This document shows, piece after piece, positions 1 to 6,449 of a stretch of DNA of 20,485 bases; the first letter of the stretch is position 1; every line of letters starts with the position of its first letter. The stretch is from Bacteroidales bacterium (GTDB lineage: Bacteria; Bacteroidota; Bacteroidia; Bacteroidales; Muribaculaceae), in NCBI GenBank assembly GCA_004557565.1, contig SFGS01000059.1:1-20485 (forward strand), written 5' to 3'. Below the pieces are notes generated by a model. The model had not been told where the DNA came from. It did not search any database and saw only the letters and a program-made list of their open reading frames with translations. The translations under genes were made by a program, and so were the position numbers.

Positions 1-236
1 ACGGCGAGCGGTTTTTATCCTTGGGGCAATGTGGTGAGCCCTCGTAAGAGGGTGGCGGAGGGATTGTGTGGTTGGCGGCATGGAAACTCGTTTCCAATGC
101 CGCCAAGTCGCACAATCCCTCCGCCAAATGCGAAGCATTCCACGTTGCTCCAAGGCTGTTTTTTATGTTTTTGTTTTTTTATTCCATTGACGATTCGGCA
201 ACAAAGCATAATCTATCCCCACATATTTTCCACTGA
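1..236 (+). mobile_element. Right end of composite palindromic element (truncated by window start)
   Basis: This is the right-hand part of the same element found complete at 10701-11305 and again at 19939-20485. It holds the 137-base palindromic module B (19-155), whose outer arms are CCTTGGGGCAATGTGG and CCACGTTGCTCCAAGG. Nested inside are a second stem (GGCGGAGGGATTGTG with CACAATCCCTCCGCC) and a third (around GGCGGCATGGAAAC). After module B come a T-rich stretch and a terminus CCCCACATATTTTCCACTGA (217-236) that matches the terminal repeats of the other copies. No transposase is visible. Short open frames run through it on both strands, which palindromic DNA explains. I infer a non-autonomous mobile element. 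Confidence 0.7.
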
Positions 237-247
237 TTCGTTAAAGC

Positions 248-285
248 CCCACCTATACCGGTACTATAGCATCGGCATAGGTGGG
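248..285. repeat. CTATAG-centred palindrome near the 3' end of pyrH
   Basis: A 38-base hairpin exactly symmetric about CTATAG (264-269). The outer arms are CCCACCTAT and ATAGGTGGG; the whole stem has two mismatches and one G-T pair. It lies downstream of the pyrH terminator on the minus strand and just outside the composite element's end at 236. Two further palindromes with the same central core lie at 5079-5102 and 9154-9177. Confidence 0.6.
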
Positions 286-296
286 TGAATTAGAGA

Positions 297-333
297 AAAA
301 GCAAGCCCCAATCCTGCGCGCAGGATTGGGGCT
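297..333 (-). terminator. Rho-independent terminator of pyrH
   Basis: A perfect 30-base inverted repeat (304-333; arms AGCCCCAATCCTG and CAGGATTGGGGCT around a CGCG-type tip) is followed on the minus strand by a TTGCTTTTTC tract. It starts about 33 bases after the pyrH stop codon. Confidence 0.85.
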
Positions 334-365
334 GTATGGGGAATAGATGTGTGTGGAAATAGGGG

Positions 366-1082
366 TTACTTGAGAGTAACGAGAGTGCCGCATGGTTCGC
401 CGGCGAGCACTTTGCGGAGGTTGCCCTTCACGTCCATGTTGAACACATGGATTGGGAGTCCGTTTTCCTTACACATGATAGTAGCTGTCATATCCATCAC
501 CTTGAGGTTGCGGTTGTAGATTTCGTCGTAGGTGATTTTGTCGAACTTGGTGGCTGTTGGGTCCTTTTCTGGGTCGGCGGTGTAGATACCGTCAACACGG
601 GTGCCCTTGAGCATCACTTCTGCCTCCACTTCAATGCCACGGAGTGCCGAGCCAGTGTCGGTGGTGAAGAATGGGTTGCCAGTGCCGCACGACATAATTG
701 CCACCTTGCCTTGCTCCATAGCCTCGATAGCACGCCACTTGCTGTACTGCTCGCCGATTGGGAACATGTTGATGGCGGTGAGCACCTTCGATGGCTGGCC
801 CACTGCGTCGAGACCTGAACTCAATGCGATAGAATTGATCACGGTAGCCAACATGCCCATCTGGTCGCCCTTCACACGGTCGAAGCCTTGCGCCGCGCCT
901 TTCAGTCCGCGGAAAATGTTGCCGCCACCGATTACGATAGCCACTTGCACGCCAGCGTCAACCAATTCCTTGATTTGCTCGCAATAGTCAGCCACACGCT
1001 GTGGGTCGATACCGAAGCCTTGCTCGCCCTGGAGCGATTCACCACTGAGTTTGAGAAGCACACGCTTATAAATTGCCTTCAT
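366..1082 (-). CDS. pyrH: UMP kinase (uridylate kinase)
   Basis: Phosphorylates UMP to UDP with ATP in the cytoplasm, the step after de novo UMP synthesis. The 238-residue product has the usual bacterial length and opens MKAIYKRVLLKLSGESL. It carries the amino-acid-kinase glycine motif VIGGGNIFRG, the segment MGMLATVINS, and the late motif DGIYTADPEKDPTATKF. An upstream in-frame ATG at 1154 would add 24 unrelated residues. It is rejected because the promoter at 1131-1162 lies inside that extension and the family begins at MKA. An AGGA sequence lies about 6 bases before the chosen ATG. The gene has its own promoter, whose -33 box falls in the T-tract of the upstream TPR gene's terminator, and its own terminator at 297-333. 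The frr gene, often next to pyrH in Bacteroidales, does not follow it here. Confidence 0.96.
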   Translation of the reverse strand: MKAIYKRVLLKLSGESLQGEQGFGIDPQRVADYCEQIKELVDAGVQVAIVIGGGNIFRGLKGAAQGFDRVKGDQMGMLATVINSIALSSGLDAVGQPSKVLTAINMFPIGEQYSKWRAIEAMEQGKVAIMSCGTGNPFFTTDTGSALRGIEVEAEVMLKGTRVDGIYTADPEKDPTATKFDKITYDEIYNRNLKVMDMTATIMCKENGLPIHVFNMDVKGNLRKVLAGEPCGTLVTLK

Positions 1083-1130
1083 AGTTTGTCCTGTTTTTTG
1101 TATTTGATACTTGTTTGTGATTTCGTAATG

Positions 1131-1162
1131 CAAAAATAGCGAGTTTTGCGCCAACTGCCAAA
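1131..1162 (-). promoter_or_regulatory. pyrH promoter (Bacteroidetes type)
   Basis: On the minus strand TTTG (1159-1162), 20 bases, then TATTTTTG (1131-1138), matching the Bacteroidetes -33/-7 consensus TTTG-N~20-TAnnTTTG. The start site would be near 1127, giving a leader of about 45 nt to the ATG at 1082. The TTTG lies in the poly-T tail of the preceding terminator. Confidence 0.7.
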
Positions 1163-1200
1163 AAAAAGGTTGGACAACCGCTCGGCGATTAATCCAACCT
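1160..1200 (-). terminator. Rho-independent terminator of the TPR gene
   Basis: On the minus strand AGGTTGGA (1193-1200) pairs with TCCAACCT (1167-1174) around an 18-base loop, and a run of T follows. It lies about 33 bases after the stop codon of the gene at 1233-1895. Confidence 0.85.
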
Positions 1201-1232
1201 CTATATCTTACTTAATTAAAAGTGGTCAACTC

Positions 1233-1895
1233 TTACTTTGAAGCCTTAGCGCGCTCAATGTATTTGTCGATGTTCATACCGAGAGCGGTGCGTGGGAATT
1301 GAGTCTTCATAGCCTCATACACGGCGAGTTCGTCGTCGTATTTCTTGGTGGCGTGAAGCACTGTAGCCTTCTTCTTCATGATGATAGGAGTGAGTGATTC
1401 GTTGTCGCCAGCTTGCTTGATAGCCTTATCGTAGTTAGAGATGGCCTTGTCGTAGTTTTTCTTGTTCACATAGCAGTCAGCCAAGAGTGATTGAGCAGCA
1501 GGACCCATAATCTTACCGTTGAAGCTTGAGCCTTCGAGAAGTTGGATAGCTTCATCGTATTTCTTTTGCTTGTAAAGAATAGTTGCTGCCATTTGTGCTG
1601 CGCGGTTAGCAGGAGCGTATGATTCGTTGGCAGCCTTCTTGTAAGCAGCAAGACCTGCAGAGTCGCCCTTAGTCACATATTCCATATCGGCCTTGTTGAC
1701 CATATTTTGAGCGTCTTGCATACCATTGTTGCGAACCATGATAAAGATTGCAACAGCTGCAAATACTGCAACGATAGCGCCAACACCACCGTAGATGAGC
1801 TTTCTGTTGTTTTCAAGTTTCTGTTCCCATGAGGTGAGCGTTTCGTTCACTTCGTCAACAGTTGTACGAGCTTGTTTGTTGTTCTGTTTAGCCAT
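1233..1895 (-). CDS. Membrane-anchored tetratricopeptide-repeat protein
   Basis: The 220-residue product has a charged N-terminal cytoplasmic stretch (1-32, including SWEQKLENNRK), one strong membrane segment (about 33-54, LIYGGVGAIVAVFAAVAIFIMV), and then helical repeats. Repeats of TPR type are visible around AAQMAATILYKQKKYDEAIQLL, AQSLLADCYVNKKNYDKAISNYDKAI and KKATVLHATKKYDDELAVYEAM. The layout resembles YfgM-like proteins, single-pass TPR proteins that in Proteobacteria associate with the Sec translocon and periplasmic chaperones; that role is inferred, not shown. The gene is divergent from the gene at 2092 and has its own terminator before pyrH. No catalytic motif is visible, so a scaffolding or chaperone-like function is likely. 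Confidence 0.85.
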   Translation of the reverse strand: MAKQNNKQARTTVDEVNETLTSWEQKLENNRKLIYGGVGAIVAVFAAVAIFIMVRNNGMQDAQNMVNKADMEYVTKGDSAGLAAYKKAANESYAPANRAAQMAATILYKQKKYDEAIQLLEGSSFNGKIMGPAAQSLLADCYVNKKNYDKAISNYDKAIKQAGDNESLTPIIMKKKATVLHATKKYDDELAVYEAMKTQFPRTALGMNIDKYIERAKASK

Positions 1896-1936
1896 ATTAT
1901 GTTTTTAACTAAAAAATTTTCAATAGTTTCAGCTCG

Positions 1937-1944
1937 CAAAATTA
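1937..1944 (-). promoter_or_regulatory. Candidate -7 box for the TPR gene
   Basis: On the minus strand TAATTTTG matches TAnnTTTG about 42 bases before the ATG at 1895. The -33 region is poor (TTTTA rather than TTTG), so the call rests mainly on the -7 box and its position. Confidence 0.4.
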
Positions 1945-2029
1945 ATAGTAATTATTGTGATTTAAAAGTAATTTGCGGATTATTTTTCAAAAAAGAGCGA
2001 AAACGCATCAGTTATATGCTTAATTTGAG

Positions 2030-2037
2030 TAAATTTG
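2030..2037 (+). promoter_or_regulatory. Candidate -7 box for the gene at 2092
   Basis: TAAATTTG matches TAnnTTTG exactly and lies 54 bases before the GTG start. No TTG is found at the expected -33 spacing, so the assignment is tentative. Confidence 0.4.
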
Positions 2038-2091
2038 CGGTCGAAAAGCGAGCAATATCACTTTTGCAATTCTTAAATTTATTTATCTAAA

Positions 2092-2880
2092 GTGAAAAAG
2101 ATTCTTTTGGCAATGGGCATGATGCCGCTACTGTGGTGCTGCGATGGTAGTGGCGAACGCAAAACGACAAGCAATGGCACCGACACGGTGGCCACAACCA
2201 GTGCCGCGCCCACTCCCACCAGTGAGCGAATTGCCACAATGACCGAGGAAGTGCGTATGCTCATGGAGCAATTCGGCGAAAACCCCGATCCAAAACTTCT
2301 GCAACAGGCAATGAGTATCAACGACAGCATCGAGCGTCTCGACACCACACAGCAAGGACGCTTCAACACCGCTCTCACGCGCGCGCAACTGCTCGCCATG
2401 AGCGGCAACATGCTTGAGGCGATGGAAATTCAGGAACGATTGCTCAGCAACAACCCCGACGACTTTGTGCGCCTCCAGTTCTACGCCGGGAAATACCGTA
2501 TGGAGGGCAAACTCGACTCGATGAACATCTACGCCGAGCGTGCGTTGAGCAGGTGCGACAAGGTGATTGCCGACAGCGCCGACAATGCCGTGGCGGTGGA
2601 CCAGGCGTTGATGAACAAAATCAACATCTACCAGATTCTTGACAACCGCAGCAAGGCGAAAGAGGCGAACGACCAACTCGCCAGACGACACAAAGACGAC
2701 CCCGACTACCAGTTGACCGACGAGGAATTTAACGAGGAATACAACGCCGCAAGAGCATCGCTCAACCAGTCGGCAGAGGCATACCGTAAAAACGAAAAAG
2801 AGATGCTTCGCAAGAGCGAGAAGGAAGTTCATCGCAAGGGCGAAAAGGAAAAGAGAAAACACTCCGCACCAGCGCAATAA
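2092..2880 (+). CDS. TPR-like probable lipoprotein with a Lys/Glu-rich tail
   Basis: The start is GTG, giving MKKILLAMGMMPLLWCCDGSG, a lysine n-region, hydrophobic core and Cys pair. The alternative ATG at 2113 would lose the two lysines, so GTG is preferred. The lipobox is irregular (LLWC or LWCC), so lipidation is probable rather than certain. After a Thr/Ser/Pro-rich linker (about 22-50) the protein is helical. A TPR-like region (about 90-190) contains RFNTALTRAQLLAMSGNMLEAMEIQERLL and YAGKYRMEGKLDSMNIYAERAL. The last 35 residues are almost all Lys, Glu, Arg and His. I recognise no named family. The product is probably anchored in the periplasm or outer membrane. The next gene on the strand lies beyond a long inverted repeat and has its own promoter. 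Confidence 0.75.
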   Translation: MKKILLAMGMMPLLWCCDGSGERKTTSNGTDTVATTSAAPTPTSERIATMTEEVRMLMEQFGENPDPKLLQQAMSINDSIERLDTTQQGRFNTALTRAQLLAMSGNMLEAMEIQERLLSNNPDDFVRLQFYAGKYRMEGKLDSMNIYAERALSRCDKVIADSADNAVAVDQALMNKINIYQILDNRSKAKEANDQLARRHKDDPDYQLTDEEFNEEYNAARASLNQSAEAYRKNEKEMLRKSEKEVHRKGEKEKRKHSAPAQ

Positions 2881-2948
2881 AACGAATGGCAAGGCTTTGT
2901 CCCTCCCACATTAAATTTTGCCCTCCCACATCAAATAATTTTGGAGGG

Positions 2949-3041
2949 GATATACAAGTTGTCCCTGTGATAATTTGGTAATGATTGAAAAAAAATCCCA
3001 TAGGAATTTCATCGCATCTTCTTCGGGACAACTTGTATATC
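2949..3041. repeat. Perfect 17-bp inverted repeat flanking a 59-base segment
   Basis: GATATACAAGTTGTCCC (2949-2965) recurs as its exact reverse complement GGGACAACTTGTATATC (3025-3041). The right arm contains the TTG (3033-3035) that would serve as -33 box for the zinc-ribbon gene. Just upstream a CCCTCCCACAT motif occurs twice (around 2900 and 2921), and the second copy can pair with GGAGGGG at 2943-2949. No target-site duplication is evident. It could be a small mobile-element remnant, an invertible segment or a regulatory site. Confidence 0.75.
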
Positions 3042-3065
3042 ATTGCCATAATTTTTGTATCTTTG
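3033..3065 (+). promoter_or_regulatory. Promoter of the zinc-ribbon gene
   Basis: TTG (3033-3035), 22 bases, then TATCTTTG (3058-3065), an exact TAnnTTTG. A start site near 3069 would leave a leader of about 30 nt to the ATG at 3099 and would exclude the in-frame ATG at 2985. Confidence 0.6.
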
Positions 3066-3098
3066 CATTTGGATAACAAACGACGAACGCTCACTCCT

Positions 3099-3632
3099 AT
3101 GGAACTTAGATGCCCACATTGCGGAAAAAAGCAGACACTGACGGTGGCAAAACTCACCGCCAGCGGTGGTGTGGTGATTTGTCCGCAGTGCGTGAGCGAG
3201 TTTACGGTAGATGTGAGCAAACTGCCTAAGGAGTCGCCAGCCGTGGCTGAACCTGCTCCTGAAGCGGCCACTGCCCCCAATCCCCACAGCGAGGTGGCAT
3301 TCTGCTCCACCTGTGGCAAGGGTCTGCCAGCGCGTGGACTGAATTTCTGCCCATTCTGCGGTGCGCCACTGCCATTTACCGAAGTGAGCGCCACAGCCTC
3401 AGCCGCACCACAGCGCTCCACCACGGCAGCCACACAGAAAGCCCCAGAGCAAAACAAAACCACACAAACTGAGGGAAACACACTCGCCGCACTTCCGTTC
3501 GTGAAAGTTCCACACTTCATTCCTCAAAAGCACGAGCCAGCAAGCCTCCGCTTCAAACTCATGGCATGGGTGGTGATTGCCACCCTCGTCGCCTTTTTCG
3601 TGCTGATGGTTTGGCACGGCAATGTGGAATAA
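3099..3632 (+). CDS. Double zinc-ribbon protein with a C-terminal membrane segment
   Basis: The 177-residue product has two Cys4 zinc-ribbon modules. The first uses C5, C8, C28 and C31 (CPHC...CPQC); the second uses C69, C72, C84 and C87 (CSTC...CPFC). Both are followed by Pro/Ala/Thr-rich linkers. A hydrophobic segment near the C-terminus (about 152-171, MAWVVIATLVAFFVLMVW) should anchor the protein with the ribbons in the cytoplasm. The first ribbon resembles the MJ0042/zinc_ribbon_5 type found at the N-terminus of many membrane proteins. An in-frame ATG at 2985 is upstream of the promoter and within the inverted repeat, so it is rejected. The partner and function are unknown; ribbons of this kind usually bind nucleic acid or protein. 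Confidence 0.8.
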   Translation: MELRCPHCGKKQTLTVAKLTASGGVVICPQCVSEFTVDVSKLPKESPAVAEPAPEAATAPNPHSEVAFCSTCGKGLPARGLNFCPFCGAPLPFTEVSATASAAPQRSTTAATQKAPEQNKTTQTEGNTLAALPFVKVPHFIPQKHEPASLRFKLMAWVVIATLVAFFVLMVWHGNVE

Positions 3633-3655
3633 CTCCCGCCCCCACGAAAAAAAAC

Positions 3656-3752
3656 GCATGGTAGGGACGCGATAATTCGCGTCCGCATCAAATGGCTAAT
3701 ATTCAATGTGTTATGACAATTATGGGCGGACGTGAAATATCACGTCCATAGC
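3656..3752 (+). repeat. Repeat module A, solo copy
   Basis: It begins GGTAGGGACGCGATAATTCG and holds two hairpins, GGACGCGATAATTCGCGTCC and, after a linker with ATATTCAAT, GGACGTGAAATATCACGTCC (3728-3747). The same module lies inside the composite elements (11012-11088 and 20154-20230, the latter inverted) and alone at 13465-13553. Confidence 0.75.
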
Positions 3753-3764
3753 AGGGTAATCTTT

Positions 3765-3841
3765 TTTTTATGTTTTTGTTTTTGGCTCCATTCACGATTT
3801 AACAACAATGTATAATCATTGCTCCAACATTTTTCATCTGA
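3765..3841 (+). repeat. Decayed right terminus of the composite element
   Basis: TTTTATGTTTTTG followed by CCATTCACGATT and ending CATTTTTCATCTGA parallels the segment after module B at 168-236, but with many substitutions. Together with module A at 3656 it looks like an element that lost its B hairpin. Confidence 0.5.
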
Positions 3842-3976
3842 GCCTAAAGACACACCAAAAATTAAAAAATCAAAAATAATCGGTTTTTGCTATAATATTC
3901 TGTGATAACATGCGTTATTATGGAAAAATTTCGCTAAATTAGCATATTCATTTACACAACCAAGTAAAAACCAGAT

Positions 3977-5062
3977 ATGACCGAGAAGAACAGATACTGT
4001 GTGATCATGTGCGGTGGATGTGGAAGCCGCCTGTGGCCTAAGAGCCGTACACAGATGCCCAAGCAATTTATTGATTTCCTTGGAACAGGACAGTCGTTGC
4101 TACAACTCACCGTAGCGCGATTGAAAGGTATTATTCCACAAGAAAATATTATCATGCTCACTCGCAGCGAATATGTGGACCTGGTGAAGGAGCAAGTGCC
4201 CGAAATCACCGACAGCCAAATATTGTGCGAGCCAGCACACCGACGCACCGGACCAGGCAACGCCTGGGCAGCCTACCATATCAAGGCGCTCAACCCCGAC
4301 GCAAAAATCATGGTGGCTCCGTGCGACAATATCATTCTGCGTGTCGACGAATTTCGCGAGAGTGTGGAAAAGGCGTTCGAGTTTATCGAGCACCACGACA
4401 CGCTGCTCACCTTTGGCGTGAAGCCCACCCACCCCGAAACCCGCTACGGCTACATTCAGCAGGGGCGTGAAATCGACAGTGATTTCGCCATGGTGAAAAC
4501 ATTCACCGAAAAGCCCGACTTGGAGTTGGCGAAGGTGTTTGTGGATAGTGGCGAGTTTTACTGGAACACCGGCATCTTCTTCTGGAGTGCCACTTCCATT
4601 ATCAAGGCACTCAACGACAACGCCGCCAAGGTGTCGCCGAAGTTCCGTGAGGGCGAAGGCATCTACGGCACCGACAAGGAAGAGGAGTTCATCAAAGAGA
4701 TTTACTCCGCAAGCCAGAGCATTTCCATCGACTACGCCGTGCTTGAAAAGGCCGACAATGTGACGGTGCTCCGTGTTGACGGCATCGGCTGGACCGACCT
4801 CGGCACATGGGGCTCGCTCTACGATGTAAGCCCAAAGAACCACGATGGCAACGTGCTGCAAGGCACCAAAACGATGATGATGAACAGCCACAACAATATC
4901 GTATCGACCCAAGGCGACAAGTTGGTGGTTGTGTCGGAACTCGACGACTACATCATCGCCGACAGCGAAAACGCCCTGCTCATCGTGCCACGCAGCGAGG
5001 AACAGAAAATCCGCACCTATGTGCGTGAAGTGAAAGCCACCTACGGCGATGAATACAAATAA
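3977..5062 (+). CDS. manC: Mannose-1-phosphate guanylyltransferase (GDP-mannose pyrophosphorylase)
   Basis: Makes GDP-mannose from mannose-1-phosphate and GTP in the cytoplasm, supplying mannose and derived fucose or rhamnose for surface glycans. The 361-residue product is the short, single-domain form; the C-terminal mannose-6-phosphate isomerase domain of long ManC proteins is absent. Visible motifs are the nucleotide-binding signature MCGGCGSRLWPKSR (11-24, with Ser where Thr is usual), FGVKPTHPETRYGYI, the active-site FTEKP, WNTGIFFW, and DGIGWTDLGTWGSLY. The symbol is by family; in some Bacteroidales the gene is annotated simply as mannose-1-phosphate guanylyltransferase. It converges on the GH25 gene across a shared bidirectional terminator and stands apart from the zinc-ribbon gene, separated by repeat remnants. 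Confidence 0.93.
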   Translation: MTEKNRYCVIMCGGCGSRLWPKSRTQMPKQFIDFLGTGQSLLQLTVARLKGIIPQENIIMLTRSEYVDLVKEQVPEITDSQILCEPAHRRTGPGNAWAAYHIKALNPDAKIMVAPCDNIILRVDEFRESVEKAFEFIEHHDTLLTFGVKPTHPETRYGYIQQGREIDSDFAMVKTFTEKPDLELAKVFVDSGEFYWNTGIFFWSATSIIKALNDNAAKVSPKFREGEGIYGTDKEEEFIKEIYSASQSISIDYAVLEKADNVTVLRVDGIGWTDLGTWGSLYDVSPKNHDGNVLQGTKTMMMNSHNNIVSTQGDKLVVVSELDDYIIADSENALLIVPRSEEQKIRTYVREVKATYGDEYK

Positions 5063-5078
5063 TGCCCCCACGATTACC

Positions 5079-5102
5079 ACGATTGGGCTATAGCCCAATC
5101 GT
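5079..5102. repeat. Perfect 24-bp palindrome with CTATAG core
   Basis: A perfect 24-base palindrome (half-site ACGATTGGGCTA), 17 bases after the manC stop and before the bidirectional terminator. It shares its central CTATAG with the palindromes at 248-285 and 9154-9177. Confidence 0.8.
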
Positions 5103-5115
5103 AAAGAAAATATAT

Positions 5116-5149
5116 AAAATAACCGGCCGCGATTGCGGTCGGTTATTTT
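5116..5149. terminator. Bidirectional terminator between manC and the GH25 gene
   Basis: AAAATAACCGGCCGC (5116-5130) and GCGGTCGGTTATTTT (5135-5149) form a stem with one mismatch around a GATT loop. It is A-rich on one side and T-rich on the other, so it can stop transcription from both converging genes. Confidence 0.88.
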
Positions 5150-5155
5150 ATTATG

Positions 5156-6403
5156 CTAATAATAGATGTCGTCGTTGTCGGGGCTGCTTTGGTTCACGCG
5201 TCGGCCTTGATTTTTTGCCTTTTGGTTTTGGCTTTGCTTCTTTGCCGCCTTTTCTTGGGCGCGCTTCACTTCTTCGCGCTTGCGAGCCTGCTCTTCTTGA
5301 CGCTGCTTTCGCTGGCGGTCGGCTTTCGCCTGCTCCTCTTGACGCGCTTTGGCCTCTTGGCGTTCCTTATCTTTCTTCTTCAGGAATTCCTCACGCTCCT
5401 TTTGGTCGCGCTTGGCTTGCTCCTGACGCATTTTTTCCTCTTTCTCGGCACGCTTGCGTGCTTCTTTTGCTGCCTTTTCGCGGCGCTTTTGCTCCTGCTT
5501 GGCAGCCTCTTTCTGCTCTTTTTCTTTGAGTTTTCTGAGTTTTTCCTTCTGCTTAGCCAGTCGCTCAGCCTCTTTCTTCTCCTCGGCTTTGCGCTTTTCG
5601 GCACGTTTGCGTGCCTCCTTGTCGAGTTTTTCCTGCTCTGGATTTGGCTTCACTTCCTTTTTCTCCTCCGCCGCAAGTTCGGGCCTCCTCTCCTTTTGTG
5701 CAGTGGTGTGCGTGCGTGAGCGCACCTTTCTGCCACTGATGAGAATGTCCTTCAAACCGCAGCCCTTGTTGAAGCGGCAAAGGTCCACAGCGTGGTCGAT
5801 ACCGGCTATCACGCCCTTTTCGGAGAATTGCCACAGCACCCAGTTGGCACCACCCATAAGGCGAGGCTCCACTTTTGAATAGCGGGCAATGAACAGCGGA
5901 TAACCCGAGATTTTCCCACTCAAGTAGGAATTATAGAATGCGTGACCGGTGTAAATCATCGGTTTGCAGCCATAGTGGTCTTCCAATTTGTCGGCAAAGG
6001 CAAGCACAGAATCCACCAGCGCCCTCACCGTGAGGTTGTTGCCACGCACCTCCACATCGATAAGCGGAATCAAGTCCTGATCCTCCTTCTTCACTACGGA
6101 GGTGAAGTTGCGAAACTGCTTCTCCACCGGCACATTCGGGCGGAAGAAGTGGTATGCGCCCACATGTATGCCGTATTGGCGCGCATTCTCAATGTTGTAT
6201 TGATAGTGTCGGGAGCGATAGGTGGAGCCCTCGGTGGCTTTCACATACACGAATTTGATGTTCTTGTCCTTGGCTGTGGAGCTCCAGTCGATGTCTTTCT
6301 GATAGCTCGACACGTCGATGCCGTCGTAAATCAGATTTGCCGACGAACCGTTCACGGTCACCTGTGCGCACGAAATGCCTGCCACCACGGTGAGCAGCAA
6401 CAC
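5156..6403 (-). CDS. GH25 lysozyme-family protein with a long charged coiled-coil tail
   Basis: GH25 enzymes cleave the MurNAc-GlcNAc bond of peptidoglycan. The 415-residue product starts at GTG (an AAGG lies 10 bases upstream) with a hydrophobic signal sequence ending GISCAQ, which lacks the usual N-terminal lysines. The GH25 domain spans about 24-222: YDGIDVSSYQ (catalytic-type D30), KATEG, GAYHFF, LIDVEV (D116 and E118) and WVLWQFSE. From about residue 237 the protein is almost purely Lys, Glu, Arg, Gln and Ala, strongly coiled-coil in look, ending QSSPDNDDIYY. The tail is not part of GH25. It lies 46 bases after the flippase gene in the probable ruvB-flippase-GH25 operon. The other strand shows a long open frame (5153-5719) that is a shadow of this tail. 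Confidence 0.88.
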   Translation of the reverse strand: MLLLTVVAGISCAQVTVNGSSANLIYDGIDVSSYQKDIDWSSTAKDKNIKFVYVKATEGSTYRSRHYQYNIENARQYGIHVGAYHFFRPNVPVEKQFRNFTSVVKKEDQDLIPLIDVEVRGNNLTVRALVDSVLAFADKLEDHYGCKPMIYTGHAFYNSYLSGKISGYPLFIARYSKVEPRLMGGANWVLWQFSEKGVIAGIDHAVDLCRFNKGCGLKDILISGRKVRSRTHTTAQKERRPELAAEEKKEVKPNPEQEKLDKEARKRAEKRKAEEKKEAERLAKQKEKLRKLKEKEQKEAAKQEQKRREKAAKEARKRAEKEEKMRQEQAKRDQKEREEFLKKKDKERQEAKARQEEQAKADRQRKQRQEEQARKREEVKRAQEKAAKKQSQNQKAKNQGRRVNQSSPDNDDIYY

Positions 6404-6449
6404 AGAAAGCGCACCTTATATAAATGCAAAAATGTATAAAAAACTCTGC

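Larger units (their letters stand above)
3633..3976. other. Intergenic region made largely of repeat remnants
   Basis: Of these 344 bases, 3656-3752 is a solo copy of repeat module A and about 3765-3841 is a decayed right end of the composite element. The rest (3842-3976) is AT-rich and should carry the manC promoter. A TATAAT-like hexamer lies near 3890, but no convincing TTG-N20-TAnnTTTG pair was found. No gene is seen. Confidence 0.6.

Noticed and set aside
15..288. Overlapping short reading frames in the repeats (also at 10676-10997 and 20262-20450) with a shared NVECFAFGG-like string
   Set aside because: They run on both strands through palindromic DNA, the shared string follows from the shared nucleotide repeat, and the frames end differently in each copy.
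2128..2892. 254-residue minus-strand frame opposite the TPR lipoprotein gene
   Set aside because: It reads as a Val/Leu/His-rich antisense product without motifs; the plus strand has a signal peptide and TPR-like repeats.
4100..5098. 332-residue minus-strand frame opposite manC
   Set aside because: The plus strand holds all guanylyltransferase motifs; the minus frame is a low-complexity shadow.
5153..5719. Leucine-rich open frame opposite the GH25 tail
   Set aside because: It is the antisense shadow of Lys/Glu/Arg codons (AAG, GAG and CGC read as CTT, CTC and GCG) and has no start context.
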